Positions 34,425 to 43,028 of a stretch of 43,028 nt of DNA are shown here, piece by piece. The translations under genes and the position numbers were made by a program. Numbering within the stretch: position 1 is the stretch's first letter; the number at the start of each line of letters is the position of its first letter. Below the pieces are notes generated by a model that saw only the letters and a list, made by a program, of their open reading frames with translations, made no database searches and was not told where the DNA came from. The DNA lies in NCBI GenBank assembly GCA_021805865.1, contig JAJZDX010000036.1, forward strand, positions 1 to 43,028, in the 5' to 3' direction. The stretch is from Pseudomonadota bacterium (GTDB lineage Bacteria > Pseudomonadota > Gammaproteobacteria > Steroidobacterales > Steroidobacteraceae).

Positions 34425-35225
34425 TCAATGCCCGCGCAACCCCTCGGGCACGAACGGCGCAAACAGCTCGACCAGGGCGGCGTAGACCTTGGGCGTGCCC
34501 GCGATGACATTGCCACCCTGGGTGTACTCGGCACCCGTGAGGGTGCCGATATGGCCACCCGCTTCCTGCACGAGAAGAGTCCCCGCCGCCGTGTCCCAGG
34601 GCGAGAGACCGATCTCCCAGAACCCGTCGGTCCTTCCGGCCGCGACATAAGCCAGATCGAGCGCCGCGGCGCCGGGGCGGCGTATTCCTGCGGTGCTCTG
34701 GGTAGCCGCCTTGAGCATGGCGAAATAGGAGTCGAGGTAGCGGTCGGTCGCCCGGAAGGGAAAACCCGTGCCGATGAGCGCCCCTTCGAGCGAGCGCTGT
34801 TTGCTCACGCGGATGCGGCGGTTATCGAGGTGCGCACCGCCCCCCCGCGAGGCGGTAAACAACTCCTGGCGCATCGGATCGTAGACGACGGCGTGCTCGA
34901 GCCGTCCCTTCTGCTGGCACGCGATGGACACCGCGAACACCGGGAAGCCATGCAGAAAGTTGGTCGTGCCATCGAGCGGATCGATGATCCAGAGCGTGTC
35001 GTGCTCGCCGCTGGCGCCGCTTTCCTCGGCGAGCACGGCGTGATCGGGATAATGGCGGCGGATGATGCCGATGATCTCCGCCTCGGCGGCCCGGTCGACC
35101 TCGGACACGAAGTCGTTGCGTCCCTTGGAAGTGATGGTCAGCGCCTCGAGGCTGTTCAAGCTCCGGACAATGACCTCGCCGGCGCGCCGGGCGGCACGGA
35201 CCGCGATATTGAGAAGAGCGTGCAC
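34425..35225 (-). CDS. suhB: Inositol monophosphatase family protein SuhB
   Basis: SuhB is an inositol-1-monophosphatase fold enzyme that also takes part in rRNA transcription antitermination. With GTG at 35225 the product has 266 residues and begins 'MHALLNIAVRAARRAGEVI', closely like E. coli SuhB (267). Mg2+-site motifs are present: 'DHAVLAEESG', 'WIIDPLDGTTNFLHGFP' and 'LSPWDTAAGTLLVQEAGG'. It starts 29 nt after secF, so it probably belongs to the yajC-secD-secF transcript. Confidence 0.95.
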   Translation of the reverse strand: MHALLNIAVRAARRAGEVIVRSLNSLEALTITSKGRNDFVSEVDRAAEAEIIGIIRRHYPDHAVLAEESGASGEHDTLWIIDPLDGTTNFLHGFPVFAVSIACQQKGRLEHAVVYDPMRQELFTASRGGGAHLDNRRIRVSKQRSLEGALIGTGFPFRATDRYLDSYFAMLKAATQSTAGIRRPGAAALDLAYVAAGRTDGFWEIGLSPWDTAAGTLLVQEAGGHIGTLTGAEYTQGGNVIAGTPKVYAALVELFAPFVPEGLRGH

Positions 35226-35254
35226 CTTGAGCCGTCCTCGATCCTGCTGGGCAG

Positions 35255-36190
35255 TCAGGGCAGGTGATCGGCGGCGGTCTTCCGTACGGTCGGGAAGAGG
35301 TGCTCGGCCGTGAGGCCGCACTGCAGCGCGATCGAGCTCGAGATGTAGATCGAAGAGTAGGTGCCGGCCAGGATGCCGATCAGAAGCGCCGCCGAGAATC
35401 CCCGCAGCACCGGGCCCCCGAGCACCAGCAACGCCACCACCACGATGGAGGTCACCACTTTGGTCATGATGGTCCGCGAGAGCGTCTGGTTGATCGCCTG
35501 ATCGAGGACGACCTCCGGCGCGAGCCGTCGGTTGCCCTCGAAGCGCTCGCGAATACGGTCGAATACCACAACCGTGTCGTTGAGCGAGTAGCCGATGACC
35601 GCCAGCACCGCCGCCACCACGTTCAGATTGAACGACATCTGCGTCGCCGCGAAGAACCCGAGCACCAGGATCGGATCGTGCACCACCGCCAGGATGGCGC
35701 CAAGGGAGAGCCGCCAGGTGTGGAATCGCCAGGCGATGTACATGAAGATCAGCGCCAGCGTGCCCGCCAGCGCCCACATGGCGCTCGTCTCCAGCTGCGA
35801 GCCGACCTGCGGCCCGACCACGGACAGCGACAGCCCCGACACCCCCGGGTTGACGGCCTTCAGCGCCGCATCCACCCGGGCGCGGAGCTCGTCGACTTTC
35901 AAGCCCGGCTCGGGCGGCAGACGCACACCGATCTGCCGCGAGGAGCCGATGTACTCGACCACCGCATCGTGAAAGCCTGCGGCGGCCAGCTGGGCGCGCA
36001 CGGCGGACAGGTCCGCAGCCACCGGGAAGCTCGCCTGGGCGCTCACGCCGCCGGTGAAATCGATGGCGAAATTCAGGCCGCGGGTGAACAGCAGCGTGAG
36101 CGAGACGACCATGAGCACGATCGACAGCCCGTACCACGCCTTGCGCGTGGCCATGAACGGGTAGTTGGTTTGATGGCTGAAAAATTCCAC
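35255..36190 (-). CDS. secF: Protein translocase subunit SecF
   Basis: SecF pairs with SecD to use proton flow to complete protein export. The 311-residue protein has the typical first periplasmic segment ('GLNFAIDFTGGVSAQASFPV') and six membrane helices, with 'NVVAAVLAVIGYSLNDTVVV' and 'FDRIRERFEGNRRLAPEVVL' in the conserved core and 'LLIGILAGTYSSIYISSSIA' near the end. The start is GTG at 36190. It follows secD by 21 nt. Confidence 0.97.
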   Translation of the reverse strand: MEFFSHQTNYPFMATRKAWYGLSIVLMVVSLTLLFTRGLNFAIDFTGGVSAQASFPVAADLSAVRAQLAAAGFHDAVVEYIGSSRQIGVRLPPEPGLKVDELRARVDAALKAVNPGVSGLSLSVVGPQVGSQLETSAMWALAGTLALIFMYIAWRFHTWRLSLGAILAVVHDPILVLGFFAATQMSFNLNVVAAVLAVIGYSLNDTVVVFDRIRERFEGNRRLAPEVVLDQAINQTLSRTIMTKVVTSIVVVALLVLGGPVLRGFSAALLIGILAGTYSSIYISSSIALQCGLTAEHLFPTVRKTAADHLP

Positions 36191-36211
36191 GTGCGAACCC
36201 CGAACAACCTG

Positions 36212-38086
36212 TTAGATATGCAGCTTGACGAGCTTCTTGCGCCCGCCGTACATGAGCGTGACGAGGGCGCGGCTTCCCATGAGCGAGGTGAACATGGAGG
36301 TCGCGATGCCGAGAACCAGCACGACCGCGAAACCGCGAATCGCGCCGGTCCCGAAGATCCACAGCACCAGGCCCGCGATGCCCGTCGTGATGTTGGAATC
36401 GAGGATGGCGGAAAAAGCCTTCTCGAAGCCTGCGCGGATCGCCGCCTGCGGCGAGACGCCTTTTCTGAGCTCCTCGCGCACGCGCTCGTATATCAGCACG
36501 TTGGCGTCGACCGCGATGCCCACCGTCAAGATGATGCCCGCGATACCCGGCAGCGACAGCGAAGCGTGCATCATCGACAGCAGCGCCGCCAGCAGCACGA
36601 CGTTGGCGATCAACACCAGGTCGGCCACCAGGCCGAACACCTTGTAGTAGATCGCCATGAACGCGAGCACGCCGAGCATGCCGATGACGAGCGCGGTGAT
36701 GCCCCACTTGATGTTTTGACGGCCGAGGCTGGGGCCTATGATCTGCTCGCCCACCTGCGCGATGGGCGCCGGGAGCGAGCCCGAGCGCAGCAGAATGGCG
36801 AGGTCCTGCGCCTCACCCAGGGTCAACCCGGTGATCTGGAACCGGTCGGAGAACACGCCCTGGATGGTGGCGTCGTTGATGACCTTCTCTTTCGTGACAT
36901 AGCGGATGATCTTCTTGCCGTTCACCACGGAGGTCACGCTGTGCTTTGTGATCAGCACCACGCCCATCTGCTTGCCGACGTTGGCCTTGGTGGTACGCAG
37001 CATGTTCTCGCCGGCGCGGCTGTCGAGCGTGATATTGACGGCCGGACCCTGGGTGCTCTCGCCGACGGTGGCGTCGGTGAGCTCATCGCCCGTGGCGATC
37101 ACCTCCCGCTTCAGCAGCACCGGGAAACCTGACGAGGTGTCCGTGAACAGCTGATCGCCGAGGGGCACATTGCCGGTCTGCTGGGCCTCGAGTGGATTGT
37201 TCTCCATGTCGTTGAGCCGGAACTGCAGCGTCGCCACCTGGCCGAGCAGGTTGGCCGCCTCGGCCGGGTTCTGGATGCCGGGCAGCTGCACGTCGATGCG
37301 ATCGTTTCCCTGGCGCTGCACGATGGGCTCGGACACACCCAGCTGATTCACGCGGTTGCGAAGCGTGGTGATGCTCTGCTCGATCGCATAGTTCTCGCGC
37401 AGGCGCAGCTGCGACTGCGGCATCACCGCCTCGAGAACGGTGCCGGAGGATGTGCTCCGGGCCGTGAACGTCAGGCCCTGTAGAGGGCGGGTCAGCGCCC
37501 TCTGCGCGGCGGCCACATCAGCCTTGGGCGCCAGCACGATGCGCACCGTATTGGGCACCGCGCTGCCGCCGGTCGTCACGACCGAAATGCCGTCGGTCGG
37601 GATCCCGGCCTCGGCCAGCGCCCGGCCTGCATCCTGCGAGTAGGTCTGCAGCAGCTCCGAAACGGCACTCTTGATATCCACCTGGTAGAGCAGATTGAGC
37701 CCCCCCTGAAGATCCAGTCCGAGCGGCATGGGCTTCAAGCCCAGATCGCGCAGCCAAGCCGGGGTGAGCGGCATCAGCGCCAGCGCCGAGATGTACGTGT
37801 CCTGGTACTTCGTATCGATCGCATCGTGGGCCCGCAGCTGGTCCGTGACGTCGGAGAATCGCACCAGAAGGCGTCCGTTCTGCACATAAAAGCCCTGATA
37901 GGGGATCCTCTGCGCCTTGAGGTAGGCGACCACCGAGTCTGCCTGGGCCGAAGTGACCGGCGAGTGGTCCGCATGCGCCAGCTGCAGCGCCGGGGCGTTG
38001 CCAAACACGTTAGGCAGCGCGAACAGTATCGCCGCCGCCAGCAGCACGGCGATCAGGATGTATTTCCAGCGAGCGTATTCGAGCAT
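36212..38086 (-). CDS. secD: Protein translocase subunit SecD
   Basis: The 624-residue protein has an N-terminal membrane helix ('ILIAVLLAAAILFALPNVFG'), the large periplasmic domain ('PMPLGLDLQGGLNLLYQVDI', 'QLPGIQNPAEAANLLGQVAT') and a C-terminal membrane part with 'VDANVLIYERVREELRKGVS' and 'DSNITTGIAGLVLWIFGTGA'. These are standard SecD features. It forms the SecDF complex with the next gene. The 181-bp gap to yajC has no ORF or structure I can name. Confidence 0.97.
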   Translation of the reverse strand: MLEYARWKYILIAVLLAAAILFALPNVFGNAPALQLAHADHSPVTSAQADSVVAYLKAQRIPYQGFYVQNGRLLVRFSDVTDQLRAHDAIDTKYQDTYISALALMPLTPAWLRDLGLKPMPLGLDLQGGLNLLYQVDIKSAVSELLQTYSQDAGRALAEAGIPTDGISVVTTGGSAVPNTVRIVLAPKADVAAAQRALTRPLQGLTFTARSTSSGTVLEAVMPQSQLRLRENYAIEQSITTLRNRVNQLGVSEPIVQRQGNDRIDVQLPGIQNPAEAANLLGQVATLQFRLNDMENNPLEAQQTGNVPLGDQLFTDTSSGFPVLLKREVIATGDELTDATVGESTQGPAVNITLDSRAGENMLRTTKANVGKQMGVVLITKHSVTSVVNGKKIIRYVTKEKVINDATIQGVFSDRFQITGLTLGEAQDLAILLRSGSLPAPIAQVGEQIIGPSLGRQNIKWGITALVIGMLGVLAFMAIYYKVFGLVADLVLIANVVLLAALLSMMHASLSLPGIAGIILTVGIAVDANVLIYERVREELRKGVSPQAAIRAGFEKAFSAILDSNITTGIAGLVLWIFGTGAIRGFAVVLVLGIATSMFTSLMGSRALVTLMYGGRKKLVKLHI

Positions 38087-38267
38087 GGGTTTCCTAGGAC
38101 CTATTCGTTACGCCGACACGGATCTCGGAGGATTCCTCGGACGAGGCGTTGCGCGCAGACGGAGATCACAATGGGCTTCCTGGTGCTTGTCATTGCGGTT
38201 GCGCGACGACGGATCTTCAGAGGAGCTCCCCGGCGACCATCACCAGCCGACGGCGGAACTTCAGCGT

Positions 38268-38600
38268 TCAGGCACTCTTCAAGGTACCTTTGGGCATCAG
38301 ACCGCTGACCTGGACTTTCTGCACCTTCACGCGCACGCCCTCAGCCACCTCCAGGGTGACGAATTGATCCCCGACCTCGGCGATGCGGCCGAGCAATCCC
38401 CCGCTCGTCACCACCTCGTCGCCCGATGCCAGCTTGGAAATGAGCGTTTGGTGCTCCTTCACCTTTTTCTGCTGGGGCCGGATCATCAGAAAATAAAGGA
38501 TTGCAAAAAAGCCGACCATGAACAGGATCAGCGTGAACGGGCTCCCGGAGGAGCCCGGCGCGGCCGCTGCGGCCCAGGCCGTAGGTATCAATGAATTCAT
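38268..38600 (-). CDS. yajC: Preprotein translocase accessory protein YajC
   Basis: YajC is a small SecDF-associated inner membrane protein. The 110-residue product has an alanine-rich start, one membrane helix at about 20-40 ('SPFTLILFMVGFFAILYFLM') directly followed by the family motif 'IRPQQKKVKEHQTLISKLAS' and 'GDEVVTSGGLLGRIAEVGD'. It is complete. The order tgt-yajC-secD-secF is the usual gammaproteobacterial one. ATG at 38600 was chosen over an upstream extension that lacks similarity. Confidence 0.96.
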   Translation of the reverse strand: MNSLIPTAWAAAAAPGSSGSPFTLILFMVGFFAILYFLMIRPQQKKVKEHQTLISKLASGDEVVTSGGLLGRIAEVGDQFVTLEVAEGVRVKVQKVQVSGLMPKGTLKSA

Positions 38601-38687
38601 GTACTTATTCCTCGGGTCGACCCCCAGCCAAGACCGGCACGCCGGTCCCGCCAGAGGCGAAGGGGCGGCATTATGCCACAGCGTCCC

Positions 38688-38959
38688 GGGAAGCCTCTGG
38701 TCAGCGACCACGCGCTCGGGTAGCTCCCGCAAATTGCCCGACGGCCGGGCACAGCCTATATGCCGATATGGATAGGCCGTGGACACAGCAGCGGGCATTT
38801 CCGGGAGCTACCCAGAACTTGCCGCTCTACTTTAGAGGCTGATTCCGCCTGGAGCGTCGTTGCTCCTCAACCCATGTACATCGAGTACACCGCGGTCATC
38901 ACGCCGGCCCCGCACAATCAGGCTCCGTCGCGAGCAGGTGGTCGCAGACCAGAGGCTCC

Positions 38960-38960
<1 letters not shown>
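38688..38960. repeat. Nested inverted repeats in the tgt-yajC gap
   Basis: The 359-bp gap between yajC and tgt contains no credible gene but strong symmetry. Outer arms at 38688-38718 and 38931-38960 are inverted copies of AGCCTCTGGTC(A/T)GCGACCAC with flanking matches. Inside, GGGTAGCTCCCG (38718-38729) and CGGGAGCTACCC (38802-38813) are perfect complements extended to about 23 bp with one indel. CACAGCCTAT (38750-38759) and ATAGGCCGTG (38772-38781) pair at the core. The 96-bp inner part is one long imperfect hairpin. It may be a decayed mobile element or a transcript-processing structure. Confidence 0.65.
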
Positions 38961-40114
<1,154 letters not shown>

Positions 40115-41203
40115 TCAGTCCCTGTCCAGAGCGGGATTGTGGGCGATGCCGCCGGCGAGGAACATGGCATCGCCGTAGCTGAAAAAGCGGTATCCGGCCT
40201 CGACCGCATGGCGGTAGGCACGCAGCACCGACTCCCGTCCGGCAAAGGCACAGACCAGCATCAGGAGCGTCGACTCCGGAAGATGGAAGTTCGTCAGCAG
40301 CGCATCGACCACCCGAAAGCGGAAGCCGGGCCGGATGAAGAGCCGCGTCTCGCCCGACCAGGGCGCAAGTCGCAGCGCATGGGGTGCGCCGTTGCCCGCC
40401 CCGGCGGCTTGCCCGGCATTCAACGCCGCCGACTCTAGCGCGCGCACGACCGTGGTCCCCACGGCGATGACGCGCCGTCCGGCCTCCTTGGCCTTTGCGA
40501 TGGCTTCACAGGCTGCGGCCCCGACCGTTACCTGCTCGGCGTGCATGACGTGAGCATCCAAATCGTCGACCCGCACTGGCTGGAACGTGCCCGCTCCCAC
40601 GTGCAAGGTCACGAAGACGCTGTCAACGCCTCGCGCCCGGATCCGCTGCAGAAGGCCCTCGTCGAAATGCAGGCTGGCGGTGGGCGCGGCAACCGCGCCC
40701 CGCTCCCGCGCGAACAGGCTCTGGTAGCGCCGGCGGTCCGACTCCTCGGCCGCGCGATGGATGTACGGCGGCAGCGGCACCTGCCCCCAGCGATCGAAGA
40801 AATCCAGCACCGGGCCCGGAAGTCGGATCCACCATAGATCCCCTTCCCGGCCGAGCACGTGCACCGTTCCGCCCGAAGTGGCAATCGCAAGCCCTGCGCG
40901 GATAGGCTTGCTCGCACTCACCTGGGCCAGCGCCTCGCACTCCCCGACTGCCCGTTCCAGCAAGATCTCGACGCGCCCACCGGTGGGCTTCACGCCGATG
41001 AGCCGAGCCGCCACCACCCGGGTGTCGTTGAGCACCAGCAGGTCCCCGGGCGCCAGCATCTGCGGCAGCTCCCGCACCTGGCGATCGGCCAGCGCGCCGG
41101 TGGCCCGGTCGAGCGCAAGCATCCGGCTGGCGGAGCGCTCCGGGAGTGGAGCCTGAGCGATCAGTTCTGGCGGGAGGTCGTAGGCGAAGGCAGTGAGGCG
41201 CAC
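40115..41203 (-). CDS. queA: S-adenosylmethionine:tRNA ribosyltransferase-isomerase
   Basis: QueA transfers and rearranges the ribose of SAM onto preQ1-tRNA to form epoxyqueuosine. The 362-residue protein shows 'FAYDLPPELIAQAPLPERSA', 'LAPGDLLVLNDTRVVAARLI', 'GRVEILLER', 'LPPYIHRAAEESDRRRYQSL', 'VTLHVGAGTFQPVRVDDL' and 'FHLPESTLLMLVCAFAGRE', all QueA signatures. GTG at 41203 gives the usual N-terminus (VRLTAF); ATG at 41218 is possible. It is the first gene of a queA-tgt-yajC-secDF series and is divergent from the tRNA-Leu gene. Confidence 0.96.
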   Translation of the reverse strand: MRLTAFAYDLPPELIAQAPLPERSASRMLALDRATGALADRQVRELPQMLAPGDLLVLNDTRVVAARLIGVKPTGGRVEILLERAVGECEALAQVSASKPIRAGLAIATSGGTVHVLGREGDLWWIRLPGPVLDFFDRWGQVPLPPYIHRAAEESDRRRYQSLFARERGAVAAPTASLHFDEGLLQRIRARGVDSVFVTLHVGAGTFQPVRVDDLDAHVMHAEQVTVGAAACEAIAKAKEAGRRVIAVGTTVVRALESAALNAGQAAGAGNGAPHALRLAPWSGETRLFIRPGFRFRVVDALLTNFHLPESTLLMLVCAFAGRESVLRAYRHAVEAGYRFFSYGDAMFLAGGIAHNPALDRD

Positions 41204-41313
41204 GCACGCATGGTACATGGGGCGACCTCACCTCGCCCAGGGACGCCACCCGAGAGGTATTCAGAGCTCAGCAGCGAGACCGCAGTCCAATACCCAGCCG
41301 CGATCGCAGCCCG

Positions 41314-41319
41314 TATACT
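41314..41319 (+). promoter_or_regulatory. -10 element of the tRNA-Leu promoter
   Basis: TATACT (consensus TATAAT) lies 10 nt before the tRNA 5' end and is followed by the GC-rich stretch GCGCGCCC, as in stringently controlled stable-RNA promoters. I do not see a good -35 hexamer at the right distance. Confidence 0.55.
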
Positions 41320-41329
41320 GCGCGCCCGT

Positions 41330-41413
41330 GCCCGAGTGGCGGAATTGGTAGACGCAGCGGACTCAAAATCCGCCGCCCTTAAAAGCGTGTCGGTTCGACT
41401 CCGACCTCGGGCA
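41330..41413 (+). tRNA. tRNA-Leu, anticodon CAA
   Basis: The 84-nt gene folds as a class II tRNA. The acceptor stem pairs GCCCGAG (41330-41336) with CTCGGGC (41406-41412), discriminator A. The anticodon stem GCGGA/TCCGC carries loop CTCAAAA with anticodon CAA (41364-41366), decoding UUG. A long variable arm and the T-loop 'GGTTCGACTCC' follow. The 3' CCA is not encoded. It resembles E. coli leuX. No repeat of its 3' end was found in the window, so there is no sign that it served as an attachment site here. Confidence 0.97.
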
Positions 41414-41675
41414 GACCCACCTCTTCGATTGCTGCCTTGGCACCGGCGTTCGACGACCTCCTACTCCGTCGCGAGGCAAATGAGCTACTGACCCGCCGGA
41501 GTTGATCGGCAGCGGCAGGCGGTATTCGGTACCCCCCCCAGCACGTGCGATGCCGGAGCGCGACCGTACCTCACACAGCCCCCCGGTCTTGCGCGCGCCT
41601 GCGGCAACGTCCGCTCCTCCTTTGCGATTGTCCTACCCTGCGGCGTTGGACTGAGTCTCCACCGCCCGCGATGCG

Positions 41676-41901
41676 TCAGCCAAGGCTACGGGACGGTAGG
41701 TTGGAAACGGCGTAACGGAACGGGGCGAGCCAAACCGTGCGGCCGCCGCAGGTTTGGCCTTCCGCCATGGTGGCGACGACGGCAAAACCTCAAGTCTTCG
41801 AGCAAATCCCAGTATTCGGCGGCATCAAAGCTGACGTGATAGGGGGGCTCTCCTTCAAGACATCCAATGGCCTCGCCATAAGCAGGCCCACTCGTGAACA
41901 T
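41676..41901 (-). pseudogene. Probable frameshifted remnant of an unidentified small protein gene
   Basis: From ATG at 41901 a frame with ordinary protein composition runs MFTSGPAYGEAIGCLEGEPP, then 'YHVSFDAAEYWDLLEDL', and turns abruptly into Arg/His-rich sequence. One frame over, from the same point, the text becomes protein-like again ('GFAVVATMAEGQTCGGRTVW', 'LAPFRYAVSNLPSRSLG') and ends at TGA 41676. A single frameshift would join the two into about 74 residues. I do not recognise the family. The rest of 41414-41989 shows nothing else. Confidence 0.35.
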
Positions 41902-42104
41902 CGGACCGCGCGTGGCGCGCCGTGCGCCCGGAATATCGGGAACATTCGCCTCTGATCTTCGTGATTCAAATGAAAGAAGCTGTCCCAGGGTAGAGTCGGG
42001 ATGTGGCGCGGTGGCTGGTAGGACCCTCTCGACTGTTGCCGCCCCTTTCGTCTGGCGGTGCCTCAATCGAGGGTCCGTGGCTCCGTCTCCACATCCCGCT
42101 CATC

Positions 42105-42137
42105 GAACCGGACAGGCAGCTTTCCCGCATCCGGCTC
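42105..42137 (-). ncRNA. Group II intron domain V
   Basis: This 33-nt hairpin starts GAGCCGGATGCGG, has a GAAA tetraloop and closes with CTGTCCGGTTC. These are the catalytic domain V features: AGC triad, two-nucleotide bulge and 14-bp-class helix. It sits 12 nt after the maturase stop on the minus strand, the normal location for ORF-bearing bacterial group II introns. Confidence 0.85.
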
Positions 42138-42149
42138 TCGGACGAGATC

Positions 42150-42901
42150 TCACGTGTTCGCACGCGGGACGTTGCGCGGCAAGGCAGGGAGATTCACCAG
42201 GCCAAGATCGCGACGAATCGCGTCGATGGTCCAGCCCGAACCCCCTTTATGCTTGCAACGCAGCCATCGGCGCAGCCGGAACAAGGTGTATCTGTCGATC
42301 ACTCGATATGCTTTGCCGACCGGGCCCACCCGAAAATAGTTGGCCCAGCCCCGCAGCGCTCGATTGAGTTCCAGGACCAGTTCCTCGGCACTCTGCAAGG
42401 TGCGGTCGCGGCCGGTGTGCTCGCGGATCGTTTGGAGCATCCGTCGCACACTCTTCTTGGAGGGAGGGGTGCCAATATACGGCTTCCCCGTCCTCGTCGC
42501 GTAGCACCGGCAGAACGTGTAACCCAGGAAATCGAACCTCCCTGCCGGCAAGTGGCAAATGTGAGTCTTCTGCTCGTTCACAGTCAGCTTCAGCCGCGTC
42601 ATGACGTCCCGCAGCGCGTGCAATGCCTCTTCGGCACTGCCTTTGCAGCAGATCACCAGGTCATCGGCGTAGGAGACGATGTGAGCTTCCAAGCGCTTCT
42701 CGTGTCCCAGGCGCTTCCACCCCAACACGAACCGTCGCATGTAGATATTCGACAGCAACGGTGAGAGAGGGGAACCCTGAGGCGTACCACGATGCTCATC
42801 GCGATTCCGGGTCGTGCGCACCTTCCGCCCACGCTCGTCCGTCTCCTCCACTGGCGTTTCGAGCCACATCTTCACCAGATGCAGCATCGACCGGTCAACG
42901 A
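42150..42901 (-). pseudogene. ltrA: Group II intron reverse transcriptase/maturase, N-terminally truncated
   Basis: About 250 residues remain. The fragment enters in reverse transcriptase block 3/4 ('[15 protein letters not shown]'), has block 4 '[20 protein letters not shown]', the catalytic block 5 '[15 protein letters not shown]' (YADD), blocks 6-7 '[20 protein letters not shown]' and the maturase X domain '[15 protein letters not shown]'. No HNH endonuclease domain follows. A full-length protein would have roughly 150 or more further N-terminal residues. They are absent, and the similarity stops at the junction at 42902 where an IS-like end begins. Confidence 0.88.
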
Positions 42902-43028
42902 TGTAGCGCGACAATCAGCGTGAGAGCGCGCGACAATCAAGGTGATAGTCGGTGTCGCGGCCCGACAATCATGCCAAGTTGTGTTGCTGTTAGCAATAGC
43001 GATCGACGGGGCATCCTGTCGGCGACGG
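42902..43028. mobile_element. End of an insertion sequence, possibly IS21-like (partial, at window edge)
   Basis: Beginning TGTAGCGCGACAATCA at 42902, the last 127 bp contain CGACAATCA three times in the same orientation (42909, 42931, 42963), the first two as GCGCGACAATCA. Multiple direct copies of the terminal motif just inside a TG...CA end are typical of IS21-family elements. The position exactly at the break of the maturase gene supports an insertion end. No transposase is within the window, so the family is a guess. Confidence 0.45.

Larger units (their letters stand above)
41990..42901 (-). mobile_element. Group II intron, 3' portion only
   Basis: On the minus strand a maturase fragment (42901-42150) is followed by intron domain V at 42105-42137: GAGCCGGATGCGGGAAAGCT, then GCCTGTCCGGTTC. 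This has the expected 33-nt length, AGC triad, GAAA loop and pairing ends. Domain VI follows as a long stem: CGGGATGTGG and CCACATCCCG (42089-42098 with 41997-42006) are perfect complements, with a further hairpin 42021-42076 inside. The intron probably ends near 41990 with ...CTCTAC, an AY end. Everything 5' of 42901 on this strand (domains I-IV start and maturase N-terminus) is missing, so it cannot splice alone. Confidence 0.8.

Noticed and set aside
34425..36707. A 760-codon frame reading through secD/secF DNA into suhB
   Set aside because: The N-terminal two thirds are an out-of-frame reading of secF and secD. SuhB similarity begins only at the GTG at 35225.
35264..37132. A 622-codon plus-strand frame opposite secF and secD
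   Set aside because: The composition is dominated by His, Arg and Asp with no domain, and it lies antisense to conserved secDF.
41330..43028. A tRNA-Leu integrated genomic island
   Set aside because: No integrase gene and no repeat of the tRNA 3' end are visible before the window ends; only intron and IS remnants are present.

Overview
The window is GC-rich chromosomal DNA, almost wholly coding and with most genes on the minus strand. The synteny is gammaproteobacterial: ndk-rlmN-pilW-rodZ-hisS-yfgM-bamB-der, trmJ-cysteine desulfurase-iscA, and queA-tgt-yajC-secD-secF-suhB are all arrangements of that class. I cannot place it more finely; a lineage near Xanthomonadales, Nevskiales or Steroidobacterales would fit, but that is a guess.

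Region 1 (1-1700) holds a small arsR/SRPBCC pair with a shortened SRPBCC protein, and a tag DNA glycosylase. Region 2 (1713-19089) is one long minus-strand cobalamin operon headed by a cobalamin riboswitch (18936-19089). In transcription order it reads cobN, a chlI-chlD fusion, cbiE, a cbiX-cbiC fusion, cbiD, cobI/cbiL, cobM/cbiF, cbiG, a cobJ-cobK fusion, cobW, cobO, cobB/cbiA, bluB. Nine of its twelve junctions are ATGA or GTGA stop/start overlaps, so translation is probably coupled. The gene set is mixed: it has the early, oxygen-independent pathway (CbiX, CbiD, CbiG) and also a late-insertion cobaltochelatase (CobN, ChlID, CobW). No cbiT, cobG, cobF or cobST is present. A PduX-like GHMP kinase lies just upstream of the riboswitch and so outside its control.

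Region 3 (20432-21601) is a plus-strand glutaryl-CoA dehydrogenase-like gene. Region 4 (21669-32681) carries housekeeping genes for ribosome assembly (der), outer-membrane assembly (bamB), secretion (yfgM), tRNA charging (hisS), cell shape (rodZ), pili (pilW), RNA methylation (rlmN, trmJ), nucleotides (ndk) and Fe-S clusters. The last group includes an unusual cysteine desulfurase with a C-terminal, partly decayed IscU-like domain. Region 5 (32861-41203) has an APC amino-acid permease, suhB, secFD-yajC, and the queuosine genes tgt and queA.

Region 6 (41330-43028) begins with tRNA-Leu(CAA) on the plus strand. It is followed by mobile debris: a probable frameshifted pseudogene and the 3' part of a group II intron (maturase C-terminal part, domain V, domain VI stem). 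The intron is cut at 42902 by what looks like the end of an insertion sequence. Several intergenic gaps hold long inverted repeats (23092-23234, 29811-29998, 38688-38960) that look like dispersed structured repeats.
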